NCBI GenBank assembly: GCA_965197275.1
Contig: CBDAMQ010000025.1
Coordinates: forward strand, 1 to 64,000
Source of the DNA: DASCOT01 sp965197275
GTDB lineage: Bacteria; Acidobacteriota; UBA890; WLXD01
Reading direction: 5' to 3'
Length of the DNA: 64,000 nt
Below the pieces are notes generated by a model. The model had not been told where the DNA came from. It did not search any database and was given only the letters and a program-made list of their open reading frames with translations. Both the position numbers and the translations under genes were made by a program. Positions 8,595 through 17,440 of this stretch are shown here, in pieces. The number at the start of each line of letters is the position of its first letter. The first letter of the stretch is position 1.

Positions 8595-8873
8595 ATGGCC
8601 CGGAAGCGGTACACGGTAGAGCAGATCATCGCCAAGCTCAGGGAGGCAGAGATCGAGCTGGCGCAAGGAGCCAAGAGGCCGGAGGCGTGCCGGAAGCTGG
8701 GCATCAGCGAGAACACGTACTACCGGTGGCGTAAGGAGTACGGCGGCCTGAGGGTGGATCAGGCGCGGCGGCTCAAGGAGCTGGAGCGAGAGAACGGGCG
8801 ACTCAAGAAGCTGCTGGCGGAGACGATGCTCGACAACGCCATCCTCAAAGAGGTGTCGTCGGGAAACTTCTAA
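8595..8873 (+). CDS. IS3-family transposase OrfA (IS-C)
   Basis: Protein of 92 residues. I chose the ATG at 8595 because a purine-rich ribosome site (gaaggggga) lies just before it and MARKRYTVEQIIAKL is the usual family start; an upstream ATG at 8574 would add only seven residues. It has a helix-turn-helix (IIAKLREAEIELAQG to GISENTYYRWRKEYGG), then the coiled LKELERENGRLKKLLAE. It binds the terminal repeats and supplies the N-terminus of the OrfAB transposase made by -1 frameshifting. No disabling mutation is visible. Confidence 0.88.
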   Translation: MARKRYTVEQIIAKLREAEIELAQGAKRPEACRKLGISENTYYRWRKEYGGLRVDQARRLKELERENGRLKKLLAETMLDNAILKEVSSGNF

Positions 8874-8896
8874 GCCCGGCGCGTCGACGTCGGGCG

Positions 8897-9751
8897 GTGC
8901 ACCAGGCACAGCGGCTAGGTGTGTCCGAGAGGCGAGCCTGCAGAGTGCTGGGCCAGGTACGTTCCACGCAGCAGTATCGGCCCAAGGTGCCGCAGGAGGA
9001 GAAGGCACTGGTGGAGCGGATGACCCAGCTGGCGACGCAGTACGGGCGCTATGGGTACCGGCGGATCACGGCGCTGTTGGTGCGTGAGGGGTGGCGAGTG
9101 AATCACAAGAGGGTCGAACGGTTATGGCGTCGTGAGGGGCTGAAGGTACCGAAAAAGCAGGCCAAGCGCGGACGCTGGTGGCTCAATGATGGATCGTGCG
9201 TGCGGCTGCGGCCGGAGAGGAAAGATCACGTCTGGGCCTATGACTTCGTGCACGAACGAACTCACGACGGGCGAGCGTTTCGTCTACTGACAATCGTGGA
9301 TGAGTACACCAGAGAGTGCTTGGCAATCGATGTAGCACGCAGGCTCAACTCCGAGAACGTGCTGGAGCGACTCGCTGAGCTGTTCGTGAACCGGGGTGTT
9401 GCCGATCACATCCGCTCCGACAACGGACCGGAGTTCACTTCTCGGGCGGTGCGTGAATGGCTCGAGCGAATCGGTGTGAAGACGCTGTTCATTGAGCCCG
9501 GATCGCCTTGGGAAAACGGCTACGTGGAGAGCTTCAACGGCAAGCTACGAGACGAGCTGCTGAACGGCGAGATCTTCTACACGCTCAAAGAGGCGGAAAG
9601 CTTGGTGCAACGCTGGCGGCGCGAATACAACCAGGTGCGACCCCATAGCTCATTGGGTTATCAGCCGCCTGCGCCGGAAGCGACGTTGTTGCAGCCGGCT
9701 GCGCTTCGCTTCGCCGGCTCCAACAATCTCTTGTCAGCACCGATTCTATGA
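8897..9751 (+). CDS. IS3-family transposase OrfB (IS-C)
   Basis: Protein of 284 residues with HTH_21 (TQYGRYGYRRITALL) and an rve integrase core. The DDE residues are in HVWAYDFVHER, HIRSDNGPEFTS and GYVESFNGKLRDE, and the terminal VRPHSSLGYQPPAP is intact. The frame is -1 relative to orfA. It starts at a GTG 23 bp after the OrfA stop, but in this family the active form is the frameshift fusion. With both frames open this is the only IS copy in the window that looks potentially active. Confidence 0.9.
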   Translation: MHQAQRLGVSERRACRVLGQVRSTQQYRPKVPQEEKALVERMTQLATQYGRYGYRRITALLVREGWRVNHKRVERLWRREGLKVPKKQAKRGRWWLNDGSCVRLRPERKDHVWAYDFVHERTHDGRAFRLLTIVDEYTRECLAIDVARRLNSENVLERLAELFVNRGVADHIRSDNGPEFTSRAVREWLERIGVKTLFIEPGSPWENGYVESFNGKLRDELLNGEIFYTLKEAESLVQRWRREYNQVRPHSSLGYQPPAPEATLLQPAALRFAGSNNLLSAPIL

Positions 9752-10050
9752 GTTACGAAGTGGCCCAAACACTTGGGGCAGGTCATGGGCGTATCAAGTT
9801 CTCGAGTGGCGCGAGGAATACTAGGGCCTCGACCTCGTGCATTGGCGGATGTCTAGTCTGGATCCGCATACAGCACCCGTGGCAGCGCACCGTCCGGCAC
9901 CCTTTTCAGTGGTCCCTTCCCCCGAACGTCTGCGACGTGGGACCCTAGGCCGGTTCGCTCATTGAGCACCGACCATTTGCAGACAGGGCAGCGTTGAGCC
10001 ACGACCGATCGGGCGACGCTGAGGCGCGTCGAAGCGCCGGAGGAAGATCC

Positions 10051-11475
10051 ATGAGCAAGAAAGAGACGAAGGCAACGACAGGCAACGATGGCATCAGCCG
10101 GCGCGATTTCGCCAAGACCTCGGTTGCCGCCGGCGCCGCAGCAGTGGCGCTGCCGGGATCGGTACGCGGCGAGATGGTCAGGGGAATGTCCGCGAGGGGG
10201 AGCGGGAAGCCACATGCGGGCAACTGGGCCAGCGGACTCACGATCCCTCAGGAGTACTACGTCGACGAGGCACGCTACGTCGCCGACGAGAAGTACCTGG
10301 CCGAGAACATGTGGCTCTGGACCGACCACGAATCGCGTATTCCGAACCCGGGTGATTTCTTCGTCTTCGAGTTCGGCCGCTCCGAGTCCATCCTGATCGT
10401 TCGCGGCCAGGACAACGAGGTGCGGGGCTTCTACAACGTCTGCCGTCACCGCGGTTCGCGACTGTGCCGGCACGACGCCGACTCGATTCCCAACGATCCG
10501 CGGCTGTCGGTCAAGCAGCTGGGCCAGGACGGCAACTCGCCGGTGTTCCGCTGTCCGTACCACGCCTGGACGTACGACACCGAGGGCAGCCTGATCTACG
10601 CCTACGGCATGCAGGACGACTTCGACCCGGCCGACAACGGCCTGGTGCCGTGCCATCTGCATATCGAGCAAGGCAACATCCACGTGCACCTGTCCCAGGC
10701 GGAGGGGAAGCCGGCGTTCGAGGACGCCATGGCGAGCCTCCGCAACCTCGGCGAGATGTACGGCATGGCCGGCCTGAAGGTCGGCGTCCGCGAGAAGTAC
10801 CACGTCAAGGCGAACTGGAAGCTGGCGTTCGAGAACTTCCTGGAGTGCTATCACTGCGGTCCGTCGCACACGTCCCTGGTGACGACGCACCACTGGGATG
10901 AAGAGGGCACTCCCGAGGTGTGGGAAGAGCAATCCGCCAAGGTCCGCGAGTGGGCACCGAACTTCGAGCGCCAGCGCTGGGGCGAGGAGGCCGAGGGCGG
11001 CATGGGCGGTATGGGCGGCGGCGACGACGAGTCACCGTACCCGTCGACGTCCGGGATGCTCAACCCCGGCTTCGTGACCGGCTCGCTCGACGGCAAGGCC
11101 GTCGCGCCGCGGCTACCGAACCGCCCCGAGTGGACCCACGAGTCGCGGGTTGCCACGACGGGGCACACGATGGGCTACTGGCAGTGCTACGACGACCACA
11201 TCATGGTGGCGCGCTTCACACCGCGCGACGTCGACAGCACCGACGCCGAGATCATCTGGCTGGTGCATCCGGACGCCGTCGAGGGCCGAGACTTCGATCC
11301 CGAGAAGGTCAAGGGCCTGTGGCACGTCACCATCCAGGAGGACGCCTGGATCACCGTCAACAACCACGACGGTATCCGTTCGGCAGCGTACGGATCGGGA
11401 CACTACTCCCGCAACGAGCGCAGCCTGGTGAACTTCATGGACTGGTACATGAAAGAGGTGGTGCCGAACAGCTAG
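10051..11475 (+). CDS. Rieske [2Fe-2S] non-heme iron oxygenase alpha subunit with Tat leader
   Basis: Ring-hydroxylating dioxygenase-type catalytic subunit, 474 residues from the ATG at 10051, which has a strong ribosome site (ggagga). The Rieske cluster ligands are C131-x-H133 and C168-x2-H171, followed by the mononuclear iron site ECYHCGPSH (H268, H273) and D431 in DAWITVNN. Two features are unusual. The N-terminus ISRRDFAKTSVAAGAAA looks like a twin-arginine export leader, while this family is normally cytoplasmic. The loop between the Rieske ligand pairs is about 34 residues, where 16-20 is usual. A Gly/Met-rich segment follows near residue 315. No reductase or ferredoxin gene is adjacent. 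The substrate cannot be told from sequence. Confidence 0.85.
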   Translation: MSKKETKATTGNDGISRRDFAKTSVAAGAAAVALPGSVRGEMVRGMSARGSGKPHAGNWASGLTIPQEYYVDEARYVADEKYLAENMWLWTDHESRIPNPGDFFVFEFGRSESILIVRGQDNEVRGFYNVCRHRGSRLCRHDADSIPNDPRLSVKQLGQDGNSPVFRCPYHAWTYDTEGSLIYAYGMQDDFDPADNGLVPCHLHIEQGNIHVHLSQAEGKPAFEDAMASLRNLGEMYGMAGLKVGVREKYHVKANWKLAFENFLECYHCGPSHTSLVTTHHWDEEGTPEVWEEQSAKVREWAPNFERQRWGEEAEGGMGGMGGGDDESPYPSTSGMLNPGFVTGSLDGKAVAPRLPNRPEWTHESRVATTGHTMGYWQCYDDHIMVARFTPRDVDSTDAEIIWLVHPDAVEGRDFDPEKVKGLWHVTIQEDAWITVNNHDGIRSAAYGSGHYSRNERSLVNFMDWYMKEVVPNS

Positions 11476-11487
11476 CAGGCCGTGGTG
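11472..11487 (+). repeat. Solo copy of the 35.2-kb MITE terminus
   Basis: Sixteen bases beginning CTAGCAGGCCGTGGTG are identical to the outer end of the inverted repeat at 35247. The CTAG includes the TAG stop codon of the Rieske gene. No inverted partner is visible nearby, so this is an orphan end or a target-like sequence. Confidence 0.45.
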
Positions 11488-11522
11488 GCGCGCGATCGCT
11501 CGTGTACCGCCCTCTTCATGCA

Positions 11523-13268
11523 TCAGTGGATCACCGGCAGGATGAACACGGAAGGGTGATCACGGTCGTGCAGAATCGTCTGCGTGGCAACCCTGATGTC
11601 CGACTCGGTTTCCTCCGCCAGAGGTTTGCCGGAGTTGAGGTTCCTGTTGAAACGAGGAAAGTTGCTGCTGCTGATGTGCAAGCGGATGCGGTGCCCTTGC
11701 TTGAAGACGTTGCTCGTTTCCCAGAGCCGAATCCTGATCTCGTAGATTTCGCCGGGCGTCAGGAGCGTCGGATGCTCCACGGAGTCGCGGAATCGGGTGC
11801 GAACCCCTCCTTCGGTGATCAGGATCGCACGGCCATCCGGATGGACATCCGAGAGAGTCGCAAACAGGTCCGTGTCGACGGCATCGGTCGAAAAGAACAG
11901 CCGCGCCTCGGGCGCGCCGGTGACTTCCGTATCCGCGACTAGCGGTTCGGTCGTGTAGACCAGCAGGTCCTGTCGCTGCTGGGTCGCGCGCTGGTCCAGC
12001 GGGCCCGCGGGTGTCAGACCTGCGCCGCAGCAGCCATGACCGCCGTACGTGGGAATCGGGTGCTTCGGGTCGTAGGTGTAGTGATCCGGCGGCTCGTCCC
12101 CGGGCGGCTCGAGGGCGAGCGCTCCGGTCCCGAACCGGGTGTTCGCCGAACCATCGCTACGCAGGAACAGCTCCGTCGAGCGGGCGCGAGACAGGGGCCA
12201 CTCCTGTTCGTCACGCCAAACGTTATCGCCCATGACGAAGATACGCACGGGTGCTTCCGCGTCGAGCCCGTTGGCGATCCCCTTGAGGTGATAGTCGAAC
12301 CAACGCAGGTGGCGCGCCCGCATGTCGATCGCCATCTGGTCGCCGAAGTCGACGTCTCCGTATTTCGGGTCGGTGCGTACGCCATGCCCCCACGGGCCGA
12401 TCAGCAGCCTCTGCCATCGTCGCGAGTGCTCGGAGCGGGACAGCTCGCGCATGCCCATGTAGTTGCGCAGGGTCTCCGCCGTCAGATCGTCATACCAGCC
12501 CGTGACGTGTAGTGCCGGAACGTCCATCTCGGCGTAGCGATGGCGAACGCTCATCTGCCGCCAGAACTCGTCGTAGCGGACGTGGCTCAGCGTGTCGGCC
12601 ACGAACGACGAGTGGATACCGATGTGATCCATCGCCGAGGATAACGGCAGCCGCCGCATGACGCGCATCCAGTTCACAACAGGCATGTTCCGGTCGGTCG
12701 CGATCGCCTCTTGCCGCGTGCCCCAGCTCAACGCCGTCGCCAGGTGGTAGAGGCCGTCGGTGGACCAAATGCTCCCGAAGTTGTCGGACTGCGCGGCGAC
12801 CGGAACCAAGGCTTCGACGTGAGGGCTTCGATATGGCGCCGGCAACAGCTGTGTGAACCCTGGATAGGACGTTCCGAACATCCCGATCCTGCCGTTGCAC
12901 CAGGGTTGCTCTCCGATCCAGGTCTGGGTTTCGTAGCCGTCGTGAGCTTCGTCCACATAGGGACGCCACCGGCCGCCCGAGGCATAGAGTCCGCGGGAGT
13001 CCATGAGAACGACCGCGTAGCCCTGCTGAGCGTAGAACGCCGCCTCACCCTCACCGCGCCGCTTGTCGTACGGTGTTCGGCTGAGAAGCACCGGAAACGG
13101 CCCCTCCCCGGCCGGAAGGTAGATGTCCGCCGCCAGCGTCACGCCGTCGCGCATCGGCACCGCCACGTCGCGCTGCACATGAATCGCGGGTCGGTTCGGC
13201 TCGAGCGGTCCTGCCGCCAGGCAGGCCGCGAGCGCAATGCAGCGCGCGGCGCTGCCGAGGGCGTTCAT
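11523..13268 (-). CDS. CocE/NonD-family alpha/beta hydrolase, exported
   Basis: About 581 residues from the ATG at 13268; an upstream in-frame start would intrude on the symporter gene. A hydrophobic leader (ALGSAARCIALAACLAAG) suggests export. The N-terminal alpha/beta-hydrolase domain has PMRDGVTLAADIYLPAGEGP, then the nucleophile elbow GMFGTSYPGF (Ser). A catalytic Asp/His pair is expected in the following ~250 residues (HVTGWYDDL and GPWGHGV). The C-terminal jelly-roll part (GHRIRLHISSSNFPRFNRN) is typical of cocaine-esterase/X-Pro peptidase relatives. It probably hydrolyses an ester or amide. Thirteen bases separate it from the upstream symporter gene, so the two are likely co-transcribed. 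Confidence 0.85.
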   Translation of the reverse strand: MNALGSAARCIALAACLAAGPLEPNRPAIHVQRDVAVPMRDGVTLAADIYLPAGEGPFPVLLSRTPYDKRRGEGEAAFYAQQGYAVVLMDSRGLYASGGRWRPYVDEAHDGYETQTWIGEQPWCNGRIGMFGTSYPGFTQLLPAPYRSPHVEALVPVAAQSDNFGSIWSTDGLYHLATALSWGTRQEAIATDRNMPVVNWMRVMRRLPLSSAMDHIGIHSSFVADTLSHVRYDEFWRQMSVRHRYAEMDVPALHVTGWYDDLTAETLRNYMGMRELSRSEHSRRWQRLLIGPWGHGVRTDPKYGDVDFGDQMAIDMRARHLRWFDYHLKGIANGLDAEAPVRIFVMGDNVWRDEQEWPLSRARSTELFLRSDGSANTRFGTGALALEPPGDEPPDHYTYDPKHPIPTYGGHGCCGAGLTPAGPLDQRATQQRQDLLVYTTEPLVADTEVTGAPEARLFFSTDAVDTDLFATLSDVHPDGRAILITEGGVRTRFRDSVEHPTLLTPGEIYEIRIRLWETSNVFKQGHRIRLHISSSNFPRFNRNLNSGKPLAEETESDIRVATQTILHDRDHPSVFILPVIH

Positions 13269-13281
13269 TCTGCGGCACCGT

Positions 13282-14727
13282 TCATCGTACGGATCCCCGG
13301 GTGGAGGAGTCCGGAAAGAAGCGCACAATCGTCGCCTTGCTGGTCGCACGCGTGTAACAGGACACTGTCAGCATCAACATCGCGGAGGCAATCACCCCCG
13401 GGTAGATCTCATGGAAGCTAATGAGGTCGAGGCGCTTCAGCGCGAAGCCAACGACCGCCAACACCATGCCGCCGATCATGCTCGCCAACGCGCCGGCTCG
13501 CGTCGCTCGCCGCCAGAACAGCCCGAAGAACAGCGGCGCGAACAATGCCGAGGCCATCCCTCCCCATGCGATGCCGGCGATCAGGCTGATCAATGGTATC
13601 GGGCGAGTGGACACGATCAGCGCGACCAGGGTAACGGTCGCTCCGAACGCGAGGGTTGCCAGACGGCTGACGCGCAGCAAGCGCGCATCGTCGGAGCGAC
13701 GCGTGGCGGGCGCGTAGACGTCGACGGCGAAATAGAGCCCTACGACGTGCAGCAACCCGTCCGTTGTGGAGTGAACCGACGCCGTGATCGCCAGCAGGAT
13801 CGGGACGCTGATCCATCCCCCGATGACGTTCTTGAACAGATAAGGCAACGCAGCGTCACCTCGCTGATCGGCTGGAACGAGCATCCCCGCCCCGACGCCG
13901 CAGACGATCACCGAAAGCAATAGAACCATGATCACGATCGCGCCGATCGCGACCTGCCTCCGCGCCACGCCGGCATTTCGGCTGGCGTAGAAGCGATGCA
14001 GATAATAGGACTGCGTCGGGATTCCGAGTCCCCAGACCAGAGCCCACCCGACGAGATCGCCGGTGTTCTGGACGCTGCCTCCGAAGAAATGCGACAGCGG
14101 CTCGGGCGGTGCGGTAATCACCCGCCAGCCGGTCTTCCACAGCACGACGGCGGCGCCCATCAGAACGCCACCTCCAAGCAGAATGGCCTGTACCAGGTCG
14201 GTCCTGACGACGGAGACCAAGCCGCCCAGGACCGTGTAGGTGACGAACACGGTTCCAACCAGTAGCACGGCCGCGGGGACTGCCAGCCCGATCAGCGTGT
14301 TCAGCGTGATCGCCACGCCCAGCAGCTGCACGATCAGGGTGATGGAGTACAACGCGATGATCGTCAGCGCGGCGAGGGCGCCCAGGCCCGGCGACTCGTA
14401 GCGTGTCCGGAGAAACTCGGGGACCGTCGTGAGTCGCGATCTGTGCATTCGCTTCGCGGCGACGACCAGCAGGATCCATCCGGTCGCGTAGCCGTAGCAG
14501 GTGAACGCTGCCGCGGCCCAGCCATATCGCGACGCGTATCCGGAAACGCCGATAACGGTGACCGCCGACAGGAAGGTCGCGACAAACGCACCTGTCGCCA
14601 GGACCGTCCCCACCGACCGATCGGCGACCGCGTACGAAGCGAAGGAACCCTTGCGGTAGCCCCACAGGCCGACCCCGAGGACGAAGACTGAATAGGCGAC
14701 AAACGTGCCCAGTAGCACGCCGTTCAT
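13282..14727 (-). CDS. Sodium:solute symporter (SSS family)
   Basis: Membrane protein of 481 residues with about 13 hydrophobic helices. The N-terminus (GTFVAYSVFVLGVGLWGYRKG) and the segments ATFLSAVTVIGVSGYASRYG and AGIAWGGMASALFAPLFFG match the SSS/LeuT-fold sodium-coupled transporters. It imports a small organic solute, not identifiable from sequence. Its ATG overlaps the stop of the small ORF upstream (ATGA), and a hydrolase gene follows 13 bp downstream, so the operon is racemase-like, small ORF, symporter, hydrolase. Confidence 0.85.
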   Translation of the reverse strand: MNGVLLGTFVAYSVFVLGVGLWGYRKGSFASYAVADRSVGTVLATGAFVATFLSAVTVIGVSGYASRYGWAAAAFTCYGYATGWILLVVAAKRMHRSRLTTVPEFLRTRYESPGLGALAALTIIALYSITLIVQLLGVAITLNTLIGLAVPAAVLLVGTVFVTYTVLGGLVSVVRTDLVQAILLGGGVLMGAAVVLWKTGWRVITAPPEPLSHFFGGSVQNTGDLVGWALVWGLGIPTQSYYLHRFYASRNAGVARRQVAIGAIVIMVLLLSVIVCGVGAGMLVPADQRGDAALPYLFKNVIGGWISVPILLAITASVHSTTDGLLHVVGLYFAVDVYAPATRRSDDARLLRVSRLATLAFGATVTLVALIVSTRPIPLISLIAGIAWGGMASALFAPLFFGLFWRRATRAGALASMIGGMVLAVVGFALKRLDLISFHEIYPGVIASAMLMLTVSCYTRATSKATIVRFFPDSSTRGSVR

Positions 14728-14825
14728 CGTGGTCGCCGGCGATCTCGGCGCTCGAGGGCCAAGGTCAGGATCAGAGGCACCAACGAGATGCCGATCGCCG
14801 TGGCCAGGATCCAGTAGACGGTCAA
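14724..14825 (-). CDS. 33-residue single-helix membrane protein beside the symporter
   Basis: From a TTG at 14825 with a modest ribosome site (gagg), the frame reads LTVYWILATAIGISLVPLIL and then a basic tail LERRDRRRPR; it stops at a TGA overlapping the symporter ATG. One strong transmembrane helix with positive residues after it is predicted. Very small membrane proteins of the DUF3311 kind are often encoded directly before SSS transporters; this one is shorter, and that comparison is inference. The tight coupling on both sides (7 bp from the upstream gene, 4-bp overlap downstream) supports it being translated. Confidence 0.5.
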   Translation of the reverse strand: MTVYWILATAIGISLVPLILTLALERRDRRRPR

Positions 14826-14832
14826 TGCGGCC

Positions 14833-15507
14833 TCAGCCGACCACGCGGCGCACGGTTTCGATGGTGGCCTGGTTGCTGGTGATGACGGGGACACCGAACC
14901 GCGCCTGCGCCGATTCGATCGCGTCGATCGCCTGCCAGTTGGTGCACGAGAGGAAGACGCAATCGACCTCGACGCCGGTCATCTGCGCATCGACGAACTC
15001 GACGATCTCCGCCGGCGTAACCCTGCCGATCTCACAGTTGTCTCGGATCCCCATGCCCGCGACCTTGGCGAGCTCGTAGCCGGCGGCCGTCACGCAACCC
15101 GCCACGGCGCTCGTCAGATCTTCTTCATACGGCGTGAAGACCGCCACCTTGCGTCCGCCCACCGACCGCAACTGGGCCAGCACCGACTCGACGACCGTTA
15201 CGGCCGCGCAGCCCGTATCCCGTTCGATACCGCGCGCGACGCCGCGATCGTGCTCGATCCCGTCCAGCGCCCCAGCCGAAGTGCAGCCAAAGACCACGAC
15301 GCCAGGCTCCGTCGTCTTGATCCGTGCGATTGATCGCGGTAGTTCCACTTCGAGCATGCGCCGCTCTGCCTCGCGGGTCACCTCCTGCAGGTAGATCCGA
15401 GATGTGCTGATCGTACAGGTCGTACCTAGGCACCGATGCAGATCCGGCTCCATGACCGTGTTCGACGAGGGAACGATCAACCCGATCCTCGGCTTCTCGG
15501 CAGGCAT
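14833..15507 (-). CDS. Asp/Glu racemase superfamily protein (maleate isomerase / arylmalonate decarboxylase-like)
   Basis: Cytoplasmic protein of 224 residues. The start IGLIVPSSNTVMEPDLHRCL is the hallmark of the maleate cis-trans isomerase / arylmalonate decarboxylase branch. The two expected catalytic Cys positions are both present, in VVFGCTSAGA and FLSCTNWQA. These enzymes isomerise or decarboxylate small dicarboxylates without cofactors. It is first in an operon with a sodium symporter and a CocE-type hydrolase, which suggests uptake and processing of an organic acid or ester. The exact reaction is not determinable here. Confidence 0.8.
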   Translation of the reverse strand: MPAEKPRIGLIVPSSNTVMEPDLHRCLGTTCTISTSRIYLQEVTREAERRMLEVELPRSIARIKTTEPGVVVFGCTSAGALDGIEHDRGVARGIERDTGCAAVTVVESVLAQLRSVGGRKVAVFTPYEEDLTSAVAGCVTAAGYELAKVAGMGIRDNCEIGRVTPAEIVEFVDAQMTGVEVDCVFLSCTNWQAIDAIESAQARFGVPVITSNQATIETVRRVVG

Positions 15508-15576
15508 CGTTTGCCTCGCTTGCGCACAGCAAGGTCGCAGCCGTGCTTTACGCGGCCGTGTTGACGTCGCCGGGCA

Positions 15577-17276
15577 CTAATCTCGAGTGACAGTGAATGT
15601 ATGGTAGGGCTCGAGGGTATCGATGGCGTCGACCGGCTCTCCGCTCCTCCACGCAAACAAACGAACAGTCACTTCTCCCGGAGTGATATCCAGCAGCGTG
15701 AATCCGTTCTTCTCGACAACCTCGCCCTGGGCCTGGTGCACAAGACCGATCGCCGGGAGGGGCGGGGTACCACGGGCATCGGAGGGCCAGCCGTTCATTG
15801 TTCCCATGGTGCCGGTCAGGACGGCATGCACCGGGTTGGCCGAGAGATCGAGATCACCGCTGCGCTCGAGCGTCGAGTGACCGATCGCGTGCAGATCGCC
15901 AGATAGCACGATCCCGGGACGCCGTGTCTGTGAGGTCAAGCTCTCTAGCAGGCGCTGATGCTGGCTCCACCAGCCGGCCTGCCAGAGGAACTTGTCCCGA
16001 TCCGTGGTCAATCCGAACCTCCGGCCCCCGGTATCGCAGCATTCCGAGATCGCCGGTCCGGCACCGTCTCCGACGTCGGCTACATCCGGGTACCACTCGC
16101 GCCATTTGCCGGCCGACCAGCCGAACGGATGGGACGGCACATGCAGCAGTTGCGCCACGCTCTCGTCGCCCGGTGCGCGCGTGGAGCCAGCTCTCGACCT
16201 CGGGTGGCACCAATCCGGCGCGGGCGCCTTTGAGCGACATGTAGCGCGCACAGTCGTAGATCAACGCCTCGACGAGCCGACCGTAGCGCAAGGTACCGAA
16301 GGCCTCTGAGATGTTCGGCGCGCGGTCGCCCGCCCCGGTTCCCGACAATGCCATCGGACGATGGTCATCGGGGAGAAACTCGGGGAGGTAGGCGTGCCGA
16401 GTAAAGCGTGCGAAATCGATCTGATAGCGATCTGGGGGGAACGTGACCATGCGCGGATCGGCGTCGTCGTTTTCGAAATAGTCGTGGTCGTCGCTGACGA
16501 AGTACGACGGCGTCGAGCGCAGCATCACGCCGTACAGCTGGCTGATCTGCGGCCCCCACCGCGGCCTTCAGCGACGCTTCGTTGCGCGTGCCGAGCGCCG
16601 GCAGGCTGCGGTCCAGCCATCCCACCCCCTCGTAGAACTCGCGTGCCCGACGCGCGTTTGCTTCGCCGCGGAGCTCGAGCTCGGTGCGCTGATCCCAGTA
16701 GATGTGGTCGCCGATGGCGATGACCGCCCGAGGATGGAACGACAGCGCGCGTCGGAGCAGCCGCCGACGCACGTCGATCGGCAGGAACCACTCGGCGTCA
16801 TTGGGGTGGCCGCCGGCGCAGGTATACGCAACCAGCCGCACCGATTGCGGCTCGGCATCCGGTCCAGGGAACGTCCGTAGCGGCCACGGATCGCACAGAG
16901 AGTGCCCGGCGCTATCGATCAGTTGCAAGGCGTATTCGACGTCGGGCTCGAGGCCCTCCAAGTCGAATGAGAAGAATCGGCGTCCGGTGTCAGTTTCGCG
17001 CCCCGCGACCTCGCGATCGCCGATTCGCAACATCGGAACGACGTCGAGCGCGTCAGTGAACGAGCACTTGATCGCCAGACGATCGTGGCTTGCGGCCGGA
17101 AGCAAGTGTTCCAGCGAACCGACCCACCAGCCATCTTCGGCGTGCGCCGGCAACCGAGGAACGGTGGCAAGCCCGGCGGCGCTCGCCGCGGTGGCAACGA
17201 AACGGCGCCGAGTCCAATCCGAGTTTTGGGTCACCGAGAATCTACTCCCGGGTCGATGCCCAGCGAGCGACCGCAA
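15577..17276 (-). pseudogene. PhoD-like alkaline phosphatase, two frameshifts
   Basis: Three consecutive minus-strand frames make one PhoD-type metallophosphatase. Frame one (from 17276, or a GTG at 17234) has a Tat leader (TRRRFVATAASAAGLA), a fibronectin-like N-domain and VIAIGDHIYWDQRT. Frame two has SYFVSDDHDYFENDD. Frame three has IVLSGDLHAIGHS and the C-terminal domain. Frame is lost in a run of five G (minus strand) near 16553-16558 and again near 16170-16190 in an alternating GC tract. Both breaks lie in simple-sequence tracts, so sequencing error is possible, but two breaks in one gene make a pseudogene more likely. If intact it would be an exported phosphodiesterase/phosphatase. Confidence 0.75.
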
Positions 17277-17440
17277 CCATGCACCGAGCAGCGTTCGTCG
17301 AGAGGCGAGTCAGATTGAGCGGTCGAGCAAGAGCAGCCTACCCGTCGGACGTCATCGGCGACGACGCCGTCCGACGACATGCGCGCGTGCGCGCTCTACC
17401 ATAACCGCAAGATCGGCGTGGACCGAAGAAGGAGAGTTCG

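Larger units (their letters stand above)
8518..9785 (+). mobile_element. IS-C: complete IS3-family insertion sequence
   Basis: Length is 1268 bp. The left end reads TGACCTGACCCCCAATAG and the inverted right end TGACCTGCCCCAAGTGTT, both continuing into a shared GGGCCA-type core. It contains open orfA (8595-8873) and orfB (8897-9751) in the -1 relation. The flanking four bases differ (GTCG left, TGGG right), so there is no target duplication and the flanks may have been joined by recombination between copies. Solo copies of its right end occur at 35134-35193 and 45125-45184. Confidence 0.88.
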
